The notes beneath the pieces are model-generated. The model was not told the DNA's origin. It worked only from the letters and a program-made list of their open reading frames with translations, and ran no database searches. This document shows positions 45,750 through 59,119 of a stretch of DNA of 64,000 nucleotides, in pieces. Position 1 is the first letter of the stretch, and every line of letters starts with the position of its first letter. The translations under genes and the position numbers were made by a program. Source of the DNA: Reticulascus tulasneorum (taxonomy: Eukaryota > Ascomycota > Sordariomycetes > Glomerellales > Reticulascaceae); assembly GCA_001557505.1 (NCBI GenBank), contig LSAX01000012.1:310001-374000 (forward strand), given 5' to 3'.

Positions 45750-46989
45750 ATAAGGTACCTAATCTAACAGGTACTTTAGTGATTGAAAGGTGTGGGCTAG
45801 AAGGCAAGCCACGGACAAGTCATAGCTCAAAGCCACAGCAGCGGTTTGAATACGGGAGTATGGAAAACAGACTCTATGCAGTCCTCACATAGTCATAGGC
45901 TGCTACTGCAGCAATTTTCATTTGTAGAAATAGCAAGTTTTGTGATTAAATTCCACTCACTGCATATTGCCTCGTTGACTTGAAGTACCTATCAAGCGAT
46001 AGCGGGTGGAGAGGCCATCCAGTCCATTGAAGAGTACTCGAGCTGTGTCGTTGGTTGTTTCAATCGGCTGAGCACCTGTTCGCCTCGCCGGACGGAAGTT
46101 GGTACTCGCGTTGGTCAGGTCAAAGGCGCTCAACGACACAGGTAGCCCAGCACGGACCATCACTCCTCGGTCGATGGTCCAAGCTTTGTCAGGCGTTGCT
46201 TGGCAGGGATCAATTCTTGATGGCAATGGTCCGTATCTGTACACAACTAACATACTGATTCTGGTACAAAGTCTCACACTAACTGGTCTGTGGCGGATAC
46301 ACCCTACTGCCCAAGGATTTTGTCTCGAGTTGGTGTCTGCCCCTCTCCTCTCCTGTATTATCTTCCTTGAGCATAGAGCCGAAAGCCGGCCGCTTAGCTC
46401 CACAAGTTCTAGAAACCGTCCAATGAGATTGCCGAACATTCCCAAGTGATGCGCTCCATCTCACGGTCGGTATCGCTATGCAATGGCATGATACTTCCAC
46501 ACCATCCGTGCTGCACTTCAGGTGTTCCATGCAATGCAACTTTGCAACTTTGATTATTATTGGGCATCTTCCACAGGGCACAGTCGCCTTTCCAATGCAA
46601 AGGACAAGCGATCTCACTCAACCTGACAAGTATCTAGGTAGTATAGCCATTCAGAACTAGATTACGTCATCTTGACTACCCGTAAATAAACGCGCTTCTT
46701 ACGGATAGAAAACTATTAGAAGAGAGGAACATTCTGTCAAATATTTCATAATATAGTACCTTTGAAACGCGTGGCTACTTCGTAGTTGTCACTAGGTAAC
46801 TTTGCCTTTCTGCCCTAGCCTTGGAGCCCCGAATAACACTGAATCAGCATCTCTACTCACCCTCATCTCACGCCATACAAGGGATCACTATTGTTTTGCG
46901 GTGGCTAAAGCAGATCGCATTGCCTAAAGATCTCAAAGGTCTCTACTTGCTCTACAGCCTCCTACTCTATTTCTCTGGCGAATGCGGAG
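45750..46989. other. Intergenic region, NRPS 3' end to PKS promoter
   Basis: No gene is supported in this 1.24-kb gap. It should hold the NRPS terminator and the PKS promoter. The last 150 bases before the PKS ATG are pyrimidine-rich on the plus strand, as is common at fungal transcription starts. A degenerate dispersed repeat lies at about 46105-46245, with its best-conserved part at 46150-46187. Confidence 0.6.
46150..46187 (+). repeat. Dispersed intergenic repeat, copy 1
   Basis: These 38 bases match the reverse complement of 59082-59119 at 35 of 38 positions (core CACGGACCATCACTCC and GATGGTCCAAGCTTT). Weaker similarity extends on both sides, for example GGTCCGTATCTGTA near 46228 against GGACCGCGTCTGTA in the other copy. 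It looks like a decayed non-autonomous transposable element. Confidence 0.65.
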
Positions 46990-49900
46990 ATGGCGCCTCA
47001 TGAAATACTACTTCCTCCGGGCGTGCAATCCGTCGAGTCAACTTCCATTAGCAGTTATGACACTGTACCATCTGAAGTAGAATCGCCATGGAGCGACCAT
47101 CCTGAGGAACCTGCCCTGTCGGAGTCCATCGCTATTGTTGGCATGGCAATGAGACTTCCAGGACGCGTGCATAGCAGCGAGGACCTCTGGGAATTTCTTT
47201 CGAACAAGAGAAGTGGGCTTTGCGACATACCGGAGGATCGTTTTAACATCAATGGATTTTACGACCCATCTGGAAGCCCTGGGACGATCCCTGTGAATAA
47301 GGGATTTTTCCTCCAAGATGTCGAGCTCCAGCAGTTCGATACCACCGTCTTCCCCATGCCCAAGACAGAGCTAGAACGTCTCGACCCGGGACAGCGTCAG
47401 TTGCTACAGGTAGCTTTCGAATGTTTAGAGAATGCCGGCGCAACCTCTTGGCGTGGCAGCAATATGGGCTGCTATGTTGGCGAGTTCGGTGAAGACTGGG
47501 CCGATATATCTGCTGCTCGGGAAACGCAGCAGAAGAGCAGTTATCGCTGCACTGGTTTCTCGGATTTCGCGCTCGCTAACAGACTCTCATACGAGCTTGA
47601 TCTGCACGGTCCAAGGTAAGATAATCGTCATGGCCCACACTACAAGTTTGAGTTTCTAAGCCGGAACTTAGTATGGCCGTCAAAACCGCTTGTTCTTCGT
47701 CACTTGTGTGTCTAGATCTGGCCTGCAGGGCCATTCGAAGCGGTGAGTGTGACAGTGCCTTAGTGGGCGGTGTCAGTCTGATCTTCTCGCCCGCCGCATA
47801 CATAAGTGTCAATGACCTGGGCGTCATCTCACCAAATGGCCAATGTCGAAGTTTTGATGCTGGAGCAGACGGCTATGCACGTGGAGAAGCTGTAAACATG
47901 ATCCTGGTAAAGAGACTGGACCACGCTTTGCGAGACAATGACCCCATTCGTGCTATCATTCGCGGAACCGCGGTCAATACCGACGGCAAGACCAACGGAA
48001 TGCTGACCCCGAGTCCCGCTGCCCATGAGGCCCTGATACGCCATACATACAAGGCTGCTGGTATAAAGGATTTGTCACAAACGGCGATTGTCGAGTGCCA
48101 CGGTACCGGAACTCCCGTTGGTGACCCTATCGAGACGCAGGCCATCGGAAAATGCTTTGGCGAGAATGGAGTCATCATCACATCAGTAAGGCATCGCCTT
48201 TTATTCTCTTCGCGCATAACAAGAATTGACACGTACTATCATTAGATTAAACCAAACATGGGGCATTCTGAGGCCGCCGCTGGCTTGACGAGTCTTATCA
48301 AGTCTGTTTTAGCCTTGGAACACCAAAAGGTCTTGCCCAACATCAATTTTGAAAAGCCAAACCCAAACAGTGAGTCAACAGTTTTATAGTTCTATCCTAA
48401 TTCGTCACTGATCCTCTGCCAGTTCCATTTGAAAAGTTCAAACTCCACGTACCAACCGAAGTTGAGCCCTGGCCAAAAGGGCGTGCAGAAAGAGTGAGTA
48501 TGAATGCATTCGGTATCGGGGGCGTAAACGCTCATGTAAGTTTAAAGACCTATGGCATCAATGGCCGCAGGGACTTTGCAACTGCTGATCGAAGCCCAGG
48601 TTATACTCGATTCCGTTCGGCAATTTGGCCTAGATCAGACCGTTAAACTCAACAAAGCACTTGCCAACGACACGCCACATGACGGTGAATTCACTCCTGG
48701 CACCGAAACAAGTGAAACCTACACAGAGGTCACTCGTGTAAATGGATTTGGCAAACTGTCACAGCCGAGTGTTCTCCTGTTCTCAGCTTACAGCGCTGAT
48801 TCGCTCACTTCGCAAATCAACGCTTACCGCGAGTACACGACAAGCCATAGCCCCGAGCTTCGTGACTTGGCCTATACTCTAGCGAACAGGAGAAATCACA
48901 AGCCATATCGTACGTATGCAGTGACGGAAGACGTGTCTACGGTTGAAGATGATTCTGGCACACAACTCAGCGAGGAAGCACCTCTTCGTATTGCTTGGGT
49001 CTTCTCGGGCCAGGGAACCCAATGGCCTGAGATGGGGGCAGATTTAATTGACAACAATGTGACGTTCCGGACAACAATCCGGAATCTTGATAAGTATATA
49101 CAGACACTTCGACTACCATTGCCACTGAGTATTGAGGGTAAGCGAGCATCTTCTTTCTTACAGGACATGAACTTATGCCACCTGTAGATGAGCTACGGAA
49201 GGGCAAGGATACTAGTCGTGTTCACCGCGCCGAGATGGGTCATCCACTGTGCGTCGCCGTGCAGATCGCTTTGGTCGACGTCCTTAGATCTTGGGGCATC
49301 GTCCCAGATATCACATTGGGCCACTCCTCCGGCGAGACAGCTGCTGCATACGCTTGCGGGGCCCTGACAGCCGAAGATGCGATATTCACTGCGACACGCC
49401 GCGGCATCAGCAATGTGTCTTCTGAACGTAAGGGATGCATGGCTGCTATCGGGCTTGGTAGGGATGAAATAGAGCCGTACTTAGTCCCTGGAGTGGATAT
49501 TGCCTGCGAAAATAGCCAGAGCAATGTTACCTTGTCCGGAGACATTGATGGAGTCGAGAAGATTATCCAGAAGCTGAAGGCTGATAAACCTGGGGTGTTT
49601 GCGCGTCTGCTCCGAGTTGAGAAAGCTTTCCACTCTCGTAAGTCGTTATGGCCCCTTATAAAGTAGCTCTGTCCTATGACAGACTGCTAACCATGATCGT
49701 GCGTTTAGATCATATGCGTGAATACGGACCTTCATATGAAGAGCAGCTCAAGCCTGTTGTTCGAAGTGTTGATCCCAAGATTGCGTTCTATTCCTCTGTT
49801 ACGGGTGAGCGTTTGACAGGTCATGGAAAACTTGAAGCATCATATTGGCGTGCAAACATGGAACAGCCTGTTCTATTCAACTCAGCCCTTCGCTCAGCAT

Positions 49901-52900
49901 TACGTGAGGAAGCCGGCAAGGTAGTCTTAATTGAGATTGGGCCACATCCCGCGCTGGCTGGGCCGATCGGACAAATCCTCCGAGATATCGGCCGTTCCGA
50001 TATTCATGTCGGTACACTTGTCCGAGGCAAAAGCGGCCAGCACAGCCTTCTCCATACCGCTGGAAAGCTCTATCAGCATTCGGTAACGATGGATCTCTCC
50101 GTGATTTGCCCAGCAGGCAATGTCGTAAGGGATCTTCCGCGCTACTCCTGGAAGCAGGACACGAGCCACTGGGCAGAGTCCCGAATTACACGTGGCTGGA
50201 GGTTTCGCGAGAATCCACCTCACGAACTCCTGGGTGACAGAGTATTGGAGACGGAAAGCGAACCTTGCTGGAGAAAGATTCTTTCACTTGAAGACGCGTT
50301 TTGGTTAAATGGCCACGAGGTGAACGGCGAAGTTGTATTCCCTGCTGCTGGATACATTGCCATGGTTGGTGAAGCACTCCGACAATTGTCTGGCGAGACG
50401 ACATACAGCCTTCGGAACGTTCGTATTGCCTCGGCACTGGTGCTCGAGATGGACAAAGTGACCGAGCTTGTGACTAGTTTAAAACCCGTCTCAGCGGACA
50501 CATCGGACAGCTCACCCTGGTATGAATTCTCTATTACCTCATTTAACGGAACAGGGTGGACCAGGAACTGTTACGGTGAGGCCATGGCATCAACGGAAAA
50601 ATCTTTCTATATCGACACAGATATTCCACGTGCTGCTTCCTTCCCACGAAAGGTGGAAAAGAAGGATTCGTACGACATTCTCAAACGAGTTGGCTTCAAC
50701 TATACTGGATTATTTGAAGGAATGACATCCGTCTCGGTTTCTACAACGTCGTATGAAGCCGCGGCCAGCGTGTCGGCGCGAGTTCAAGGGGCGGCTGCTG
50801 ACGGGGCGAGATGCTCAACGTATTCGTTGCATCCTGTAGTCATCGATCAGTGCTTCCAGCTTTTCACTGTCGCCGTGTGTCGTGGACTCCGGCGTAACAC
50901 TGGCCAACTGGCTGTGCCAACATTTATCGAAGAGATGGTCATCTCACCTAGCGTACTGGATTTGGATATTATGGCTAGGATCAATAGTCTGGATGAAGTA
51001 GGGTCCTGGACGGGAGATCTTGTGGCCCGTGGTGCAGACATCCCTGTCTTCAGCCTAAAAGGAATGAAGTCCACTGTCCTCACGAGGGGTTCGACAGAAG
51101 ACGTGCCTCTGGTTACGCAGCTCGAGTGGAAACCACATAGCGATTTCGTCGGCCTGGAAACCGGCTTGCATCCGCGCGCACCTCGCAAGACAGAGTGGCC
51201 TCTGCTAGAAGAACTCATCACACTGTGCAGTATTGACCATTTAAAGAGGATTAAAACAAACGACGACACTCCGGAGCATCTTCTCAAGTTCTTGAAATGG
51301 GCACAGCTTCACAAGGAGCAATATCAGGCCGGGGAGAACAGTTGGATCTCGACAGAGCTTCGTCTGCAGGATCTGAAACATGAACAAAGACTTGCCAGAA
51401 TTGAAGCAATAGTGGCCGAACTTTCGGACTCGGTAGACACTGTTTTCGCTACGGCGATCCATCGTCTGTTCATTGAAGCGCCGAGAATATTTTCTGGGGA
51501 AGCACATCCTTTGCACATCCTTTTGCCAGACAACGTCCTTAGCAACTTCTACGATGCTACATCGTTCAAATGGGCCGATGCAATCCAGCTCGTGGGCAAC
51601 ACGAACCCTCATCTGCGAGTTCTGGAGATCGGCGCGGGTACTGGTGGCACGACCGCCAGAGTGCTTCGCGCATTGGAATCGTCTTACGGAGAGCGTCTCT
51701 ACAGCAATTATTCGTTTACAGACGTCTCGGCGGGTTTCATGGCGGGAGCGAAGGAGAGATTCGCCGGCATCGAAAACATAGAATATGGCGTCTTGGACAT
51801 TTCCAAAGATCCTGCCGCGCAAGGGTTTCAGCTCGGTAGCTTCGACATGATCATTGCGTCCAATGTAGGATTTCCTTTACAATACAAGCCCCGTGTTCCT
51901 GCTGTGGTTGTGCTACCCGGCTAACAAAGACCTTTTAGGTTCTCCACGCCACCCCTTGCTTGAAAACAACCCTTCAAAATGTTCACAGTCTGCTTAGGCC
52001 CAGTGGGCGTTTGTTTTTAGAAGAGTTATGTCCCGGTAGGTGGATGCCCCAACACAGCTGTATCCTCGCTCTTTGCTGATTGAGATTCAGATTCTATGTT
52101 CATTAACTACGTCATGGTAAGTTCATTCTTCCATTTATTTTTCGTTCCGAGTGTAATCAAGCAACGCCATGCAACAACGGCTATACGCAGAACAAAGCGA
52201 CATCTCACACTTTGCCTGTTGCTGCAAACGTGAGACAAGTAGCATGCAACGATGATGTCCTGCAACTATTGTCATGGTTTGCTACTACTCAACCAGTCAT
52301 GTTATCGTCGTTCTTGGGTTGCTTCAACAAATTGATCGGGATATTCTGCTGACTGTAATAATTTCAAAGGGGTTCTTCGCAGGTTGGTGGCTTGGCGCAG
52401 ACGATAATCGCATAGAACAGCCATGGATCTCGCCAGCGCGCTGGGCAGAAGAATTAGTCGCTGCGGGATTCCAAGAGCCTGATGCTACGATTCTCGATTC
52501 TGCTGCACCATATCACCTCAGTGCCGGAATCATAGTCTCGTCTGGGACCCGAAGGACCAGCCCATCAAGAGTGACGGTATTGTGTCATGTTCCTAACGGC
52601 CCTTACGTTAGCGAGATGCGCCGCTGTCTGGAAGCTTTGGGCGTAGCTGTTGATATCTGTGTCTTCGGCCAGACTCTTCCTGCTTGCGACACAATTGCTG
52701 TGCTCGACATGCAGGAACCCACTCTCCACGACATGTCTGAAGAGCGCTTTAATACCATGGTTACGTACTTGCAATCGCACAAGGAAAAGCTGCTTTGGGT
52801 GACCCAGGCCTCCCAGATCGGCTGTGAGGATCCCAGAGCGGCAATGATGCTTGGACTCGCTAGAACAGCTCGCAACGAGTACTCTAGCGAAATTTTCACT

Positions 52901-55515
52901 ATCGAAGTCGATCGCACTACGACACCGGAAAGCGCCACAACAGCTATTTCCGAGATCCTTTGCAGAGCCAACACTCCCCAGATGAATCCCGAATCTTTGA
53001 ATCCTGACTATGAATACGCCATAGTTGATGGAGACATTCTCGTCCCACGATTTCACTGGCAGACAGTGCCTAGTGCGTTCGCGGGGTTCAATGACAAAGA
53101 CGCCCAGGATAGCGCCATGAAGTATCTTACTATGACGACTCCGGGATTGCTGCACACGATGAAATGGGGCAACGGGACAATAAAACCTCCTCTGAAGGGC
53201 GAGATCCTTGTCGAGACCAAGGCAGTTGGCCTCAACTTTCGAGTTCGTAATCACCCAGGCCGTGTTTAAAAGACACGTACGTATATACATACTAATTGAT
53301 GACAGGATGTGGTTCTCGCCCTTGGTATCGTCGAAGGATCTCCTAGCGGAATGGGCCATGAGGGTAGTGGCATCGTTCGCGCAGTAGGGCCTGGAGTCCA
53401 AAACTTCTCAATTGGTGATAGGATTATGTATTTGAGTGACGGATGCTTTACGACGCACCTTACGCTCCGAGAGGATTTATGTGTGAAGATGGACAGCTCG
53501 ATGAGCTTTATCGAAGGAGCTTCGTTACCAGCCGTTTACGCAACTGCTCTTATGGCGCTTGTAGATGCATCGAAACTGCAAAAGGGACAGGTGAGTATTC
53601 GAATAATGAACTAGTGGAGCCTACGTCAGACGCAATTTACTGACGCCATTCTTGGCAAACAGTCTGTTCTCATTCACGCCGCCTGCGGTGGTGTCGGCTT
53701 GGCAGCAATCCAAATCGCGCAGATGATCGGCGCAGAGGTAAGTGCTGTATGGCCTACTTCTCTTCACCAATAAGTTTGCTTACATACCATGAACAGATAT
53801 ACTGCACGGTAGGGAGCGAGACCAAACGAAAGTATATCATGGACAACTATGGCATCCAGTCGAGCCATATTTTTAACTCCCGTGATTCGACCTTCCTTCC
53901 GGAAGTGATGCGCGCAACGAATAAACGCGGTGTCGACGTGATGCTCAACTCACTTTCGGGCGACCTCCTGCACGCCTCGTGGAAGTGCGTAGCAGAGTTT
54001 GGTATCATGATCGAGATCGGAAAGCGAGACTTCCAGCGACGGGCAAAGTTAGCTATGGAATCATTTGAAGCGAACCGCACTTTCGTCGGCCTCGACCTTC
54101 GCGGATTGTCCATATCCCGCCCAGAAAAGGCTGCTGATTTGATGAATCGCTGTGTCAAGTTGATTCGCTCAGGCGCCATCAGGGGCCCAACTGTCTCTAC
54201 GGCCTTTCCAGCTGTCGAAATCCAGGACGCCTACAGGACTATGCAGACAGCGAAGCACATTGGCAAGATAGTCATCGAAATGCCCGATGACATGCTAGAC
54301 CTGGACACACAGCAAGGGGACAAGTCAGTTTCTGACTTAGTTACGTCCAAACTAACGCCAGTCTTCCGCTCAGACCGCAGCTATCTCCTCGTGGGCGGCT
54401 TAGGCGGCTTAGGGCGATCACTTGCCACATGGATGGTAGAACATGGTGCTAAAAATCTGGTCTTTCTCTCAAGATCCGCCCAAGAGAGCACTGAGATCGG
54501 AGGATTCTTAGAGGACCTACGCTCCCAAGACTGCCAGGTTTTGTTAGTGGCCGGCAGTGTCAGCAAGATGCAAGATGTACAGAGAGCGGTAGACACTGCT
54601 ACCGCCGTCCAGCCGATTGCAGGTATTATCAACATGTCCATGGTGTTGAAAGATGTCATGCTTTCCGAGATGCCATTCTCAGACTGGAACGCAGCCGTGG
54701 AACCAAAGGTTAAAGGAACGTGGAACCTGCACCACGCGACGATCACGTCTCCCCTGGAGTTCTTTATCTTATTTTCGTCGCAGAATAGCCAGATCGGCCA
54801 ATGGGGCCAGGCCAACTATGCAGCAGCCAACACTTTCCTCGATGCTTTCGTACAATACCGACATCATAACAACCTTGTGGCTTCAGTCATCGATGTCGGT
54901 CTCATGGGGGATGTAGGCTTTGCCGCAGAAAACAGTACCATACTAAAGAGCCTGGGTAGAACCGGCATGTATATCCTGCAAGAGCAGGATCTACTCAACT
55001 CCGTCACTTTGGCCATCAAGAAGTCTGGGCCTTCACCACCATCTAGTGATAAGAGGATTTATCACCCAGTTAGTCAAGTGGGTCTTGGTCTCAATACTAC
55101 CACCCCGATATCAGCTTCCTCGACCCGAGTTCCTTGGAAGCGTGACGCACGTATGAGCATCTATCACAATCTAGAAAAGTCGGCTGGGCCATCCAACAGC
55201 GGCAATTCTTCTCGAGGCAGTTCGCTAAAGAGCCTCCTCGCGGCCGAGCAGTCCGAAGAGAAAAAGACAGAGCTCATTGCCAAGGCCCTTGCTGGGACGC
55301 TCGCCAACTTTTTAATCAGAGATGAGGGTAGTTTCGCCTTTGATCGACCCCTCAAAACTCTTGGCATGGACTCCTTGATTGCAATGGAAGTACGGAACTG
55401 GATCCGGCAGCATACCGGTGTCGAGATCAGCACATTTGTTATTCTCCAGAGCCCTTCGTTGATGCATCTGGGAGATCATGTCAGAGAGGCAATAGCTGGA
55501 AAAAATGAAGCATGA
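46990..55515 (+). CDS. simG: Highly reducing polyketide synthase for the Bmt C8 chain (SimG type)
   Basis: Predicted 2,531 aa from 13 exons; introns are 47616-47671, 48186-48245, 48370-48422, 48536-48599, 49138-49187, 49638-49708, 51865-51938, 52036-52090, 52117-52369, 53243-53305, 53591-53662 and 53738-53796. All are GT-AG and phases agree throughout. Domains: KS (TACSSSL, Cys codon 47691; [21 protein letters not shown]), AT (GHSSGE near 49321), DH ([16 protein letters not shown] near 50310), C-methyltransferase (LEIGAGTGG near 51625), ER ([18 protein letters not shown]), KR (LVGGLGGLG near 54390) and ACP (LGMDSL, Ser codon 55372). There is no release domain. The expected product is the tetraketide 3-hydroxy-4-methyl-6-octenoyl chain: one C-methylation, a kept double bond, one full reduction and one ketoreduction. 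It lies downstream of the NRPS on the same strand with its own 1.2-kb promoter region. Confidence 0.9.
52117..52369 (+). other. Long intron inside the PKS
   Basis: At 253 bases this intron is much longer than the other eleven (50-74 bases). It separates a 26-base exon (52091-52116, reading SMFINYVM) from the exon starting GFFAGWWLG, within the C-methyltransferase C-terminal part. Both flanks are conserved PKS sequence, so the splice sites are secure, but a cDNA should settle whether an alternative exon hides here. Confidence 0.7.
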
Positions 55516-56769
55516 AATCGACAAATCTGTTGTGTCGCGTTTGATCAACTATTCGCCCCCTAGTAAATCTACTCGCACCACATTTATTCAAATCTAGGTA
55601 GTTTATGTTGTCAATCCCTGATCTAGTTCACTTATCTCCATAGAAATTAATGCGTTTCTTGTCCGTTGTGAAAGCCATGACGTGTCTCTATAGGTCATGA
55701 AATGACAAGATAATGTGCTCAGAGAGCAGCCCCTGTAGATAGCATCTAAAATTATACCGTTCATGCTCTGACCATTTCCATTCACAGAGGTAGGTACAAT
55801 ATCGAACGTTGCTGATAACTCTAACTTGCGCTCCGCAGCCATCGCTGCCATCATTGCCAACAGAGCACACACCACTAAGCCTCATACTTCAGTGCGTGTT
55901 AAGAAGCCAAGTAAGTATTCTTAAGATTGTCGTCACGAAGGCGTCCACGAGTATGCAGAGAAGAATATGGCAAGGATCAAGAGCAGTAGGTCAATGGAAT
56001 TGATTGAACATCCAGTCTTAATCGTAGTCATACATTCGTCGTAACATAATTGACGTTCGCGAAGATCCGAAGAGCAATGGCGTGGTGGGCTGACACCACT
56101 GTTACCCGTCGTTTTACATCTATCGCAGCGGCCCGACGCAACCCGATTTAGATTGTCCATAGATCCTGGTGTTAGTCAGCTTTAGTCAAGGACAAACAAC
56201 GCAAGGGCGTGTATCCAACGAGTGCATAACTTGATTTGCTGTTGGGGGTAAGATTGGGAAACATCTGGCTGCTCTAGGACCCTCTCCATCCATTCATATA
56301 CACACGTTAGAGAAAGCGAAAGCTAGGAGCAGAGTAAGTTTAGCCTCATACAGTTTTAGCCACATGTATGATAGAGAACTTAAGAACGCCGAGGCCTAGA
56401 TATGCCAACAAGAACGGTACGCATCGCGTAGTCCTGCGATTTTTGATCAAGGCGCATTGCGGGCCAGACCTAGCTCGAGCAATTTCGGGAAAGGTGTCAG
56501 AAGCTGGAGCTGAACCAGACATAGTTGGTTCTTCAAGGCCAGCGGTTACTATCACTATCATAACTATATACTTGAAATCCACGAGATTTGACTGCAAGAT
56601 ACGGGTGGCGTCGTGCGTCACAGACCCTCATCGTATGATGAATTCTATTCCGTGAAGTAGCAAACGCTTCAATGCAGCGGCGAGCTTAGATTAGTATTTT
56701 GACCATGTGTTTTGAAAGCAGTATTTCCTGTGCCGAGCCCGGCCTTGTGATGTTTTGGTGAAAATGATA
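55516..56769. other. Convergent intergenic region between PKS and P450
   Basis: The 1.25 kb lies between two converging 3' ends. Only short frames without recognisable domains occur and I see no repeat or RNA gene. It should contain both terminators. Confidence 0.6.
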
Positions 56770-58644
56770 TCAGAATCGAGGACGAAAGCTTAGAACCGGC
56801 CCCTGTTTCTGCCCTGTGACGTGATCTATGAGCGCGTATTGTGTTGTATGTGTGCTACTCGCTTCGCTGGGCATACCACTACTGTCTGCATTCCGGAAGT
56901 CGAACTCCCAGAGCAGACGCGCAAAAGTCAGCATGATCTGCGCGACAGCGAGCGGCTTCCCAACACAGTTCCTGGGACCAATGCTGAATGGAAAGTACGG
57001 CCGTCGTCCGTCCGTTTTCTCAAGCAACCGCTCTGGCGTGTAACTGGCCGCGTCGTCCCAGTTCTCCAAACTGTGATGCATCGCGTAGATGCCCGCACCC
57101 ACTTCACACCCGGCGGGGATGAAATCGCCATCAATCACGGCGCCGTCCGCCTCAACCACGCGCCAGAGCGGACCACCCCCTGGAGGTGACAGACGCAGTG
57201 CCTCATCCATACAAGCACGCAAGAACACGCACGAGTTGAGCTTGGGCCCCAGTCGAATCTCGTCCACGGATGCGAAAGTCGTGCGTATTTCCTCTGCTAC
57301 TCTACGATAGCACCTAGGTGAACCTACGAGGTAATGGGCCAACGAAGCCAAGGTCGTCGACGATGTGTCAGTACCTGAAAACCCCGATTATTGTCAGTGC
57401 TTGGGAGCGGCCCTTGACTTTGATGGGATATTACCAGCCACGACGAGAGTCGCAGTCTCTGTGCTCAGCTCCTTGAGGCTTAAACCTTTGCCTGTGTCAG
57501 GATCTTGACACTTCTGTAAGAAAGAAAAGATGTCCTTGTTGCCCGTCTTATCCTGCTTCAGTCGGTTCTTCAATAACGATCGAAGGAATTCCACGAACGT
57601 CCTAGCCGCTCTAACCGACCTTGGCAGTAACTTGCGATCTAAATGACCAAAAGTCAATTCAGGCATCTGCCATAGCACGCTCAACCGAATGTTCGATTCT
57701 TCAATTGCGGGAACCACGTAACGGAACTGCGGTTCCTCCATAGTATGATAATCCACATCAAATGCTATGGTTGTCATTGTGTCAAATGTCAAGTGAGTGA
57801 CTGCACTGTGTCAGTGCCGCTGAGAATCAATGCTACAGGTCCCGCTCTACTTGCATCGATGTGCCATGTCGTGGGGCTCGGTCCAGTTTCCTTGAGAAGA
57901 AGCAGGACCGCGTATGATATGGCAAAATCTGTCAATCTTGGATATCATCGTCGGTTCAAACAGTCGCAGGCCGCTCTCGGAGAAGGCCTGGCTGATAACT
58001 CGTCTCCGGCGAGCGTGTTGAGCCTTGTCTGACATGGTCAAAGTGTTTAAAGCCTGGGATGACAGCGCTTTGTAGCCATCAAATTTTCTCACGTGTGCTC
58101 CAGGGCCATAAACGTCTATCAAAAAGAGGTATGCTCGTTATCGGCCGTGTCATATCTCAAACAAGCATGGCAATGCATGCCAAGGGACATCTTACCTTGC
58201 AGAGCGCCTGCAGTATTAATCAATACACGATTAGGAGCATAGCGCACACGTTCGCCTACCATCCCGAGACTTTAGTCACCAGTAGTATAACTGTGTATTC
58301 GCAATGCCAGAGACAAATTACGAACCGTATATCTGATGACAGCGAAGTATATCCAAGTGCATGTCACCTTTCCATGCATGATAGGCGCTATATGAGTTGG
58401 TGAATTTGCTCAAGAAAGGTCCTGGATACTTTGCCAAAGGGTGGAAGAAGGCCCGGTATACGATTGCGTAAAGAAACTAGAATCAATGGAGCATCAGTAA
58501 TGGTCAGAAAATCATGTGCAGAAAAGAAAAGGAATGGATCCGCACGAGAAGAATGCTCCCGACAAACAAAGTGAGAACGGCAGATTTAGCCGAGCTTACG
58601 AAAGCAGATAAGTGCGTTGCGTAGGCAGGCAAGTGTTGTAGCAT
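56770..58644 (-). CDS. simI: Cytochrome P450 monooxygenase, Bmt alpha-oxidation (SimI type)
   Basis: Predicted 516 aa from six exons on the minus strand: 58644-58546, 58476-58326, 58255-58196, 58115-57851, 57805-57435 and 57374-56770. All introns are GT-AG, 45-80 bases, and the length is a multiple of three. The N-terminus carries one membrane anchor (about residues 20-40, [12 protein letters not shown]) followed by the proline-rich hinge [10 protein letters not shown], so it should sit in the ER membrane. The I-helix AGTDTSS motif spans intron 5; the ExxR helix reads EALRLSP; the haem loop is [12 protein letters not shown] with Cys at 56965-56967. In the cyclosporin pathway a P450 is thought to oxidise C2 of the polyketide to give the 2-oxo acid for transamination; the exact reaction is inferred. 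It shares a divergent promoter with the aminotransferase. Confidence 0.88.
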
Positions 58645-59081
58645 GATGAAGAATAGGCAATCTGTCCTTTGGTACGTGAGATGGAAGTTGACGATGCTTC
58701 ATACGGGACCAGATCAGCACTTGGTCGTTACTAGGCGGAAAATGCCTTGACGACAAAAACCTGCCCTGCGAGATCAGCGACGCCGCGGGAGATTTTCTAC
58801 GAAGATCAACCAGCTAATCTGGCAAAACTCGCCGCTGCTTGATCCGTTAAATCCCTAATATGCTGGTTTGGTCGCATAGAGCACGATACTCCGAAGTGGA
58901 CGACCGAAAACAAGCAGCTCACGGAGAGGGCCAACTTTGAAGGCTTTGTTTCGGCGTGGAGATGACTAGAACTGCAATTCATCCTAGTGAGGACAAAAAA
59001 GAACCGTCAAATCTTCACTACAGACGCGGTCCCATCCTATTTGTACCTCCAGATAGATGTACCTCCAGATAGATGCAGAAG

Positions 59082-59119
59082 AAAGCTTGGACCATCGGCC
59101 ATGGAGTGATGGTCCGTGC
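59082..59119 (-). repeat. Dispersed intergenic repeat, copy 2
   Basis: Reverse-complement partner of 46150-46187 (35 of 38 identical). On its minus-strand 5' side it abuts the 30-bp palindrome; the plus-strand copy at 46150 has no palindrome there. The adjacent tandem 16-mer may be a footprint of the same element. Confidence 0.65.

Noticed and set aside
52117..52369. Additional PKS exon inside the long intron
   Set aside because: The flanking exons already join into uninterrupted conserved sequence (FINYVM to GFFAGWWLG), so no residues are missing.
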